This document shows, one piece after another, positions 31,820 through 39,081 of a stretch of DNA of 39,081 bases. Position numbers and translations under genes: made by a program. The stretch's first letter is position 1. Each line of letters starts with the position of its first letter. The stretch lies in the NCBI GenBank assembly GCA_001799695.1, contig MGTY01000052.1, positions 1 through 39,081 of the forward strand. Reading direction: 5' to 3'. The notes beneath the pieces were generated by a model. It was not told the DNA's origin. It searched no databases and saw nothing but the letters and a program-made list of their open reading frames with translations. The DNA is from Elusimicrobia bacterium GWA2_69_24. Its GTDB lineage: Bacteria > Elusimicrobiota > Elusimicrobia > UBA1565.

Positions 31820-34800
31820 ATGCATTACTGGATCTACCAGGATTCGCGGATCCTGGGTCCGTTCGCCCGGGAGGACGTGCTTTCGGTCCCGGGAGTGGGC
31901 CAGGGAAGCCTCGTCTGCGAGGGCAGCGCCACCGGAGCGGCGGACCAGGACTGGAAGCCGCTCGACAGCGTCCCCGAGCTGTCCGGCCTTCTGGGTTCGC
32001 GGGCGGGCGCGTCCGCGGTGATGCCCTCCGAGTTCGACAGCTTCGGCCAGTTCCAGGAGACGGCGCACGCCCTGCTCGACAACATCGGCCGCTCGGACGA
32101 ATATCCCTCCGCCGTGCTCCAGGACCCGCAGTTCTCGGCTCTGTGGGGGGGCCTCGGCGGGGATCCCGGGGGGGGGATATGGGACCGCCATCGCGTCAGC
32201 GATCTGGAGACCAGCGTCTTCGACCTCAAATCCCAGTTGGAAGAGCAGGTCAAGCGGCAGGACGAGATGCTGGAGAAGCTCAGCGAGAAGCAGAAGCTGA
32301 TCGAGGAGAAGGAGCAGCTCCTCGCTGAGCGAGAGAAGGAGGCCGAACTCCTGCGCGGCCGACTGCGCGACGCCGTCGTCCAGCCGCTGGGAGGGACCGC
32401 TCCGGCCGACGGCGTGTCGGAATTGAGGGCCCGCATCGCCCAGCTCGAGTCCAGGCAGGGGAGCCCCGCCGCCCCAACCGACCCCATCACGGGCCTGCTG
32501 GCCCGCATCGCCCAGTTGGAGGCGCGGGGCGCCGCGCCGCTGCCGCCGGCCGATCCGGTCGCGGAACTGAGTTCCCGGCTGGCGGACCTGGAGGCCCGGG
32601 CCCGGGGAGGCGCGGCGCAGCCCCGTCCCGCCGGGCGTCCGGCGGCCAGGGCTCCGGCATCGCGGCCTCCGCCGCCGCCCCCGGCCGCCTTCCAGGAGGA
32701 GACACCCCCCTGGACCTCCTCTCCGGACCTCGGAGAGCTCCCGCCCCCGGCGGAGTCCGCTCCCCGGGACGGAGCCCCCTGGGGCTCCGCCGCCGCGGCT
32801 CCGGCGTTCTTGGAAGAAGCCGCGGCGGCCCCCTCCGTCCCCGACTTCAAGCCGGTGCCGCTCTCCGAAGACCTGGGCCTGCCGCCGATGCGGGCGCGCA
32901 CAGAGGACGTGCCGCAGTTCGAGGCGCCGCCCCCTCTGGCGGAGGAGAGCGGCGCCGCCCCGTCCGCGGAAGCCTCCTGGACGCCGCCTCCCGTCGAGGA
33001 AAGCCCCGCTCCGACCGCCGTGGCGCCGGTCGCCGCGGCCCCCGCCCCGGCGCTCGATGACGGGGTCCCGGAGGCGACGCCGCTGAGGTCGGTCTCCGAG
33101 ATGCCGCCGGCCATGGAGTTCTCGCCCCCTTCCCCGGAGACCGCGGAGCCTTGGAGCCCCCCGCCTCCGGCGGAGGCCGAGGCGACCCCGGCCGCGGACA
33201 CGCTGCAGCCTCCCCCGGTGGAGGATCCGGGAGCGTGGGGCGCTCCGCCTCCCATGGAGGCGGCTTTCCAGTCCCCGGAGGAAGCCGGGCCCGCCCTGCA
33301 GCTGCAGGCGCCCCCTTCGGGAGAGGAGACCAGCGCCCTCTCGGGGACGGCGTCCCCTTGGCCGCCGCCCCCTTCGGGAGAGGAGACCAGCGCCCTCTCG
33401 GGGACGGCGTCCCCTTGGCCGCCGCCGGAGCGCGTCGCCGAACCGATGTTCGCCGCCCCGCCGGAGGAGGCCGCGCCGCCGCCCCTGCCGGAGCCGTCCG
33501 CTTACCCGCAGGAACCTCCCCAGACCATGCTCATGGGCTCGACCCCCACGCCCGTGCCGGGCGGGGACATGCTGAGCCTCTCGCCCCCGCAGGGCGGCTT
33601 CCCGCAGCAGGGTCTGGGCACTTCGTCCGATGGCGACCTCCTCCAGGCCTTCCCGGGGCAGGCGCCTACCCCGATGCCGATCCCGCTGTCGGACGGCACC
33701 CAGGGCGGCTGGCCTAGCGCGACCCCCATGCCGACCATGGGGCAGCCCGATCTGCCGCAGTCCGTGATGCAGGGGCTGGGGATATCGAGCCAGGCGACGC
33801 CGATGCCGGGTTCTTTGACCATGCCGGGAGCGACTCCCGTGCCGGGGTTCTCCACGCCGCGGCCCATCACCGGGAATTTCGACGATATCCTGCGCGGCGG
33901 CGCCACGCCCATGCCGGGAGCGACCCCGGCGCCGACCGCGGCGGCGCCCGAGCCCACGGGGCTCAAGCAGAGGCTCCAGTCCAAGAAGTTCCTGATCGGC
34001 CTGGGCTTGTCCCTCCTCGTGCTCGTCCTGCTCCTGATCTTCTTCCTGCGCAATCCCAAGCAGGTCGTGCAGATGGTGGACATGGCCCCCAAGCAGACCA
34101 AGGACGACGGCTTCTCGGTGGACAACGTGCCGGGTTTCCCGCCCAAGGGCGCGGCGGGCGGCCCCTCCGGGCCTGCGGGCGCCTCTCCGGCGGGCAACAA
34201 CCCGTTTTCCAAGCCCCCGGCCGACCCGGCCGCGGCGCCGCAGCAGCCCGCCGCTGCGCAGACGGGCGCGTCCGCGGCCCAGCGGCCGCCGGCGCAGCCC
34301 CAGACCTCGGGCCGCGACTTCATCCAGGACCAGAGCATCGAGGCCATGGAGATGGTGAAGAACTACCAGCTGGACAAGAGCCGGGGCAGCATCGCCAAGA
34401 TGCTCGAATACTACTTCCTGGGTTCGGACCACTCCCCGGAATGGTCCGCCGGCGCCCTGGAGGCCAATGTCTGGGTCGTGGAGTACCACGTCTTCAAGGG
34501 CGGGCCCGGGGTCCGGGCCAAGAAGCCCACGGCCACCTACCAGTTCGAGGTGGATCTGGTGAAGAAGACGGTCATCGGACGCAACGAATCCGCGCAGAGC
34601 CTCATTTCGGGGCGGGCCGAGCAGACCACCGGACGCCGGCGGGCTTCCATCCAGCAGGAGGTGGAGGAGGAGATGAGCAGCCAGAAGACGCCGCGCCGGG
34701 CGGCCCCCGCCCGGCCCCGCGCCCAGCCGCGCCGGCCCACCGCTCCGGAGCAGGCCCCCCTTCCCAACGAGGACGAGCTCGAGACCTCGGATTACACCCC

Positions 34801-34861
34801 GCCGGCCGGGGGCGGCTTCAACAATCCCGGGGACGACAACGTCGGCATGGAATCGGAGTGA
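31820..34861 (+). CDS. GYF-like, coiled-coil, proline-rich single-pass membrane protein
   Basis: 1013 residues from ATG 31820; family not recognised as a whole. Residues 1–55 resemble a GYF_2/DUF4339 domain (WIYQDSRILGPFAREDV). Residues about 125–190 are a charged coiled coil. Three related heptad-like repeats follow (ARIAQLESR, ARIAQLEARG, SRLADLEARA). Residues about 270–715 are Pro/Ala-rich low complexity, with an exact 19-residue duplication (33311–33424) and several TPMPG/TPVPG repeats. One transmembrane helix lies at about 723–745 (FLIGLGLSLLVLVLLLIFFL). The last 270 residues contain a more conserved-looking patch (EAMEMVKNYQLDK … TYQFEVDLVKKTVIG). By the positive-inside rule the large N-terminal part is probably cytoplasmic. 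Its position before pilB suggests a pilus- or envelope-linked scaffold, which is inference. Confidence 0.75.
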   Translation: MHYWIYQDSRILGPFAREDVLSVPGVGQGSLVCEGSATGAADQDWKPLDSVPELSGLLGSRAGASAVMPSEFDSFGQFQETAHALLDNIGRSDEYPSAVLQDPQFSALWGGLGGDPGGGIWDRHRVSDLETSVFDLKSQLEEQVKRQDEMLEKLSEKQKLIEEKEQLLAEREKEAELLRGRLRDAVVQPLGGTAPADGVSELRARIAQLESRQGSPAAPTDPITGLLARIAQLEARGAAPLPPADPVAELSSRLADLEARARGGAAQPRPAGRPAARAPASRPPPPPPAAFQEETPPWTSSPDLGELPPPAESAPRDGAPWGSAAAAPAFLEEAAAAPSVPDFKPVPLSEDLGLPPMRARTEDVPQFEAPPPLAEESGAAPSAEASWTPPPVEESPAPTAVAPVAAAPAPALDDGVPEATPLRSVSEMPPAMEFSPPSPETAEPWSPPPPAEAEATPAADTLQPPPVEDPGAWGAPPPMEAAFQSPEEAGPALQLQAPPSGEETSALSGTASPWPPPPSGEETSALSGTASPWPPPERVAEPMFAAPPEEAAPPPLPEPSAYPQEPPQTMLMGSTPTPVPGGDMLSLSPPQGGFPQQGLGTSSDGDLLQAFPGQAPTPMPIPLSDGTQGGWPSATPMPTMGQPDLPQSVMQGLGISSQATPMPGSLTMPGATPVPGFSTPRPITGNFDDILRGGATPMPGATPAPTAAAPEPTGLKQRLQSKKFLIGLGLSLLVLVLLLIFFLRNPKQVVQMVDMAPKQTKDDGFSVDNVPGFPPKGAAGGPSGPAGASPAGNNPFSKPPADPAAAPQQPAAAQTGASAAQRPPAQPQTSGRDFIQDQSIEAMEMVKNYQLDKSRGSIAKMLEYYFLGSDHSPEWSAGALEANVWVVEYHVFKGGPGVRAKKPTATYQFEVDLVKKTVIGRNESAQSLISGRAEQTTGRRRASIQQEVEEEMSSQKTPRRAAPARPRAQPRRPTAPEQAPLPNEDELETSDYTPPAGGGFNNPGDDNVGMESE
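33311..33424 (+). repeat. Exact 57-base tandem duplication
   Basis: Two back-to-back identical 57-base copies (33311–33367 and 33368–33424), in frame, each coding 19 residues around SGEETSALSGTASPWPP. The lack of any difference suggests a recent event or ongoing length change. Confidence 0.9.
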
Positions 34862-34873
34862 CCCCCCGCCGTA

Positions 34874-34902
34874 TTGACAATCTGGCTAGAAGCTGTTAAC
34901 TA
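34874..34902 (+). promoter_or_regulatory. Promoter of the pilB–pilT–pilC operon
   Basis: A perfect TTGACA at 34874–34879, with a TTAACTA -10-like region at about 34896–34902 (16 or 17-base spacer). A leader of about 35–40 bases precedes ATG 34945. The -10 box is imperfect. Confidence 0.55.
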
Positions 34903-34944
34903 TTAGGGAAAGGTCCGTTCGCGGCCCTGGAATCCTGAATATAC

Positions 34945-36732
34945 ATGGCGGAACATTCAATCTCCTTGAGTCTTCCCAAGCGCCTGGGGGACCTCATGGT
35001 GGGGCTGGGCGTGCTCCAGCAGGCCCAGCTCGACCAGGCCCTGGACGACCAGCGCAAGACCGGGGGTAAACTCGGCTCCATCCTGGTCCAGCGCGGCTTC
35101 CTGGGCGAGGAGCCTCTGCTGGAATTCCTGGCCCAGCAGTGCGGCATCCGCTACGTCAAGCTGAGCCCGAGCGCCGAGATCCCGCCCGAGGTGATCGCCA
35201 AGATCCCCGAGAACATCGCCCGCCAGCACATCCTGCTGCCGATCGCCCTCGAGGATACCCCCAAGCACGGGGTCACGCTCACGGTCGCGGTGGCCGACCC
35301 CCTGAACGTCATGATCTTCGACGATATCAAGATGATGACGGGGCTCGAGATCGTGTCGGTCCTGGCCGCGGAAAAGGAGATCGCCGCCGCCATCGAAAAG
35401 CATTACAAACAGGAGACCGCGGAGGAGGCGCTGGAGGACATCCTGAAGTCCACCGGGAGCAGCGCGGCCGAGGCCGCGGGCGTGGACGTGGTGGACAAGG
35501 ACGAGGAGCAGTCTGCGGCCGGCGAGGACATCATCTCCCTGGAGCGGTCGGGGGAGGAGACCCCGGTCATCCAGATGGTCAACCTGATCATCTCCTCGGC
35601 GATCAAGGCCAAGGCCTCGGACATCCACATCGAGCCCTTCCCCAAGGATATGAAGGTGCGCTTCCGCATCGACGGGGTCCTCATCCCGCAGTCGGCGCCC
35701 CCCAAGCGCTTCCAGAACGCGCTGGTCTCCCGCATCAAGATCATGGCCAACCTGGATATCTCGGAGCGGCGCATCCCCCAGGACGGCCGCATCAAGCTCA
35801 AGATCCTGAAGAAGGAGTACGCCCTGCGCGTGTCCATCCTGCCCTGCGTGAACGGGGAGAAGGTGGTCATGCGCGTGCTCGACTCCTCGGGGCTCCAAGT
35901 CAACCTCAACAACCTCGGCTTCGAGCCGGAATCCCTTTCCATCTTCAATAAGTGCATGAAAGCACCCTACGGGATCAACCTGATCACGGGCCCCACCGGG
36001 AGCGGTAAATCCACCACGCTGTATTCGGCGCTCAGCATCCTCAACGAGCCCGGGGTGAACATCGCCACGGTGGAGGACCCGGTCGAATACCAGCTGCAGG
36101 GGATCAACCAGGTGCAGGTCAACGCGGAGGTGGGGCTCACCTTCGCCGCGGGCCTGCGCTCCTTCCTGCGCCAGGACCCCGACATCATCATGGTCGGCGA
36201 GATCCGGGACCTGGAGACCATCCAGATCGCGATAAACGCCGCGTTGACCGGGCACCTCGTATTTTCTACCCTGCATACGAACGACGCGCCGGGGGCCATC
36301 ACGCGCATGGGGATGATGGGCATCGAGCCCTTCCTTATGAGCTCGTCTTTGCTCATGGTGGTGGCCCAGCGTCTGGTCCGGGGGATCTGCAAGGAGTGCC
36401 GGGAGACCTACGAGGTCGACGAGGAGTGGCTGGTCAAGTTCGGGATCCCGAAGCACCAGATGCAGGTCGCCAACGGCAAGGTCGCGCTGGCGCGCGGGAA
36501 GGGCTGCGAGAACTGCACCGGCACCGGGTACCGGGGGCGCCAGGGGCTGTACGAGGTCCTCGAGGTGACGGACCCGATCCGCGAGCTGATCATGGACCGG
36601 GCCCCCATCGCGAAGATCAAGGAGCAGGCGCGCAAGCAGGGGATGCTGAACCTGCGGGCCTGCGCGATCCGCAAGGTTTTGTCCGGGGGGACGACGGTAG
36701 AGGAGATGATCCGGGTCACGGCCTCTTCATGA
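34945..36732 (+). CDS. pilB: Type IV pilus extension ATPase PilB
   Basis: 595 residues from ATG 34945. Residues about 1–150 are the MshEN/GspE_N domain (LGDLMVGLGVLQQAQLDQAL). The motor domain has Walker A GPTGSGKS (349–356), Walker B IIMVGEIRD, a His box (TGHLVFSTLHTNDA) and the tetracysteine zinc site Cys482, Cys485, Cys521, Cys524 of PilB/GspE proteins. It hydrolyses ATP at the inner membrane to push pilin subunits into the fibre. GspE of type II secretion is the alternative, but the pilT gene next door favours a pilus. It leads a pilB–pilT–pilC cluster. Confidence 0.94.
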   Translation: MAEHSISLSLPKRLGDLMVGLGVLQQAQLDQALDDQRKTGGKLGSILVQRGFLGEEPLLEFLAQQCGIRYVKLSPSAEIPPEVIAKIPENIARQHILLPIALEDTPKHGVTLTVAVADPLNVMIFDDIKMMTGLEIVSVLAAEKEIAAAIEKHYKQETAEEALEDILKSTGSSAAEAAGVDVVDKDEEQSAAGEDIISLERSGEETPVIQMVNLIISSAIKAKASDIHIEPFPKDMKVRFRIDGVLIPQSAPPKRFQNALVSRIKIMANLDISERRIPQDGRIKLKILKKEYALRVSILPCVNGEKVVMRVLDSSGLQVNLNNLGFEPESLSIFNKCMKAPYGINLITGPTGSGKSTTLYSALSILNEPGVNIATVEDPVEYQLQGINQVQVNAEVGLTFAAGLRSFLRQDPDIIMVGEIRDLETIQIAINAALTGHLVFSTLHTNDAPGAITRMGMMGIEPFLMSSSLLMVVAQRLVRGICKECRETYEVDEEWLVKFGIPKHQMQVANGKVALARGKGCENCTGTGYRGRQGLYEVLEVTDPIRELIMDRAPIAKIKEQARKQGMLNLRACAIRKVLSGGTTVEEMIRVTASS

Positions 36733-36769
36733 GGCGGCGGGGCGTCGATCCGGTTCCTGGGAGAACGAC

Positions 36770-37861
<1,092 letters not shown>

Positions 37862-37874
37862 GAGGGGATAAGCG

Positions 37875-39081
37875 ATGCCCAATTTCGCGTATACGGCCAA
37901 GGAAGCGAACGGGAACATGGTCAAGGGCACCATGGTCTGCGCCAAGGAAGGCGAGGCCATCCAGCGGCTCAAGTCCCAGAAGCTGACCGTGGTGGATATC
38001 TCCGTGGCCGGCGAGGGTCTGGTGGCCAAGGCCCTGAAGGCGGTCGGGATGGGCCCGACGGTCAAGTCCAAGGACCTCGTGCTCTTCTCCCGCCAGCTGT
38101 CCACCCTGGTGTCGGCGGGAGTCCCGATCGTCCAGAGCCTCACCATCCTCGAGGAGCAGCAGGAGAACCCGCTCTTCAAGGAAATCCTGGGCGACGTCCG
38201 CACCGAGATCGAGGCCGGGCTGTCCATCTCGGACTCGCTCAAGAAGCACCCCGACGCCTTCCCCGACATCTACACGGCCATGATCCGTGCCGGCGAGTTG
38301 GGCGGCATCCTGGACACCATCCTGGAGCGGCTCTCCACCTTCCTGGAATCGTCCGAGGCCCTGAAGGCCAAGGTGAAGTCGGCCATGATGTACCCCGGGA
38401 TCGTGCTCAGCATCTGCGGCGCCGTCACCATCTTCCTGCTCACCTTCGTCATCCCGACCTTCAAGACCATCTTCGAGAGCTTCGGCCGCGAGCTTCCCAT
38501 GCCGACCCAGTTCCTGCTCGACCTCTCGGACCTGATGAAGACGAAGTGGTACATGATCCCCACCATCCCGACCGCGTGCTTCGTCGCGTTCAAGAAGTTC
38601 TATAAGACGCCGAAGGGGCACCGCTTCGTCGACGCGAAGCTCCTCAAGGCCCCCATCTTCGGAATCATCCTCAAGAAGGTCGCGGTCGCGAAGTTCACGC
38701 GGACGCTGGGGACCCTGGTCAAGTCGGGCGTGCCCATCATGCAGGGGCTGGAGACCGTCGCCGCGACCGCCGGCAACGTCATCATCGAAGAGGTCGTCCT
38801 GAGCGCCCGCGAATCCATCCGCGAGGGCGGCCGCCTGGCCGACCCGCTGAAGAAGAGCGGGGTGTTCCCGGCCATGGTCACCCAGATGATCGGCGTCGGC
38901 GAGGAGACCGGCGCCCTGGACCAGATGCTGATCCGCATCGCCGACTTCTACGACCAGGAGGTCGACACCGCGGTCAAGGGCCTCACCTCCATGATCGAGC
39001 CGCTGGTCATCGTGGTCATGGGCTCGGTCGTCGGCGGCATCGTCATCGCCATGTTCCTCCCCATGTTCGAGATGGGCGGGA
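37875..39081 (+). CDS. pilC: Type IV pilus inner-membrane platform protein PilC, 3'-truncated by window
   Basis: The frame from ATG 37875 (AGAGGGG at 37861–37867) is open to the window end: 402 codons, so only a few residues are missing compared with the usual 400–410. Two GspF repeats are visible: repeat 1 (LFSRQLSTLVSAGVPIVQSL … IRAGELGGILDTIL) and repeat 2 (KFTRTLGTLVKSGVPIMQGL … IGVGEETGALDQML). Each is followed by transmembrane helices at about 170–195, 215–240 and 370–397. It is the membrane platform that couples PilB and PilT to pilin. Confidence 0.95.
   Translation, partial: MPNFAYTAKEANGNMVKGTMVCAKEGEAIQRLKSQKLTVVDISVAGEGLVAKALKAVGMGPTVKSKDLVLFSRQLSTLVSAGVPIVQSLTILEEQQENPLFKEILGDVRTEIEAGLSISDSLKKHPDAFPDIYTAMIRAGELGGILDTILERLSTFLESSEALKAKVKSAMMYPGIVLSICGAVTIFLLTFVIPTFKTIFESFGRELPMPTQFLLDLSDLMKTKWYMIPTIPTACFVAFKKFYKTPKGHRFVDAKLLKAPIFGIILKKVAVAKFTRTLGTLVKSGVPIMQGLETVAATAGNVIIEEVVLSARESIREGGRLADPLKKSGVFPAMVTQMIGVGEETGALDQMLIRIADFYDQEVDTAVKGLTSMIEPLVIVVMGSVVGGIVIAMFLPMFEMGG

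Noticed and set aside
31811..34489. 892-codon minus-strand ORF rich in Arg and Gly
   Set aside because: Mirror of the proline-rich gene; GC-rich codon bias creates it.

Overview
The window is a strongly GC-rich, gene-dense bacterial segment. All recognisable genes lie on the + strand. The A2M–PBP1C pair, a lipobox lipoprotein and type IV pilus motor genes point to a diderm (Gram-negative-type) organism. No rRNA or lineage marker is present. An uncultured phylum such as Elusimicrobiota is only a weak guess. I see no tRNA, CRISPR array, transposase or phage gene. No gene-free stretch exceeds about 180 bp.

Layout. (1) 1–10429: a tightly packed likely operon of an alpha-2-macroglobulin (5' end cut by the window), penicillin-binding protein 1C, a YciI-like protein, a FIST sensor–class III cyclase fusion and an alpha/beta hydrolase. 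(2) 10499–18741: a clear promoter, a helix-turn-helix/PTS-EIIA fusion regulator, then six genes for a membrane complex of the Hyf/complex I family. Its large subunit lacks the cysteines that hold a NiFe centre, so it is an energy-converting hydrogenase-related (Ehr-type) ion pump rather than a hydrogenase. Two copies of one palindromic element bracket this operon. (3) 18832–20507: an ArsR regulator, a small Cys-rich protein sharing a candidate operator with it, and a zinc-peptidase lipoprotein. (4) 20520–25671: a zinc-ribbon/membrane/beta-propeller protein, an M29-like aminopeptidase and a secreted subtilase. (5) 25742–31719: comEC (degenerate C-terminal domain), nadK, recN and gltX in overlapping order. 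(6) 31820–39081: a very large proline-rich GYF-like membrane protein followed by the pilus genes pilB, pilT and pilC (3' end cut).

How the parts fit. The first operon links periplasmic defence and cell-wall repair (A2M with PBP1C) to a sensory cyclase. The second couples a soluble low-potential electron carrier to ion movement, probably under an EIIA-type phosphorylation switch. ComEC and the PilB/PilT/PilC motor could together serve DNA uptake or twitching. A family of GC-rich hairpins with a GGGTGGGG tail sits just after several stop codons. The most novel-looking material is the Ehr-type operon with its built-in regulator and flanking palindromes, the FIST–cyclase fusion, the ArsR/Cys-rich pair, and the GYF/proline-rich protein next to pilB.
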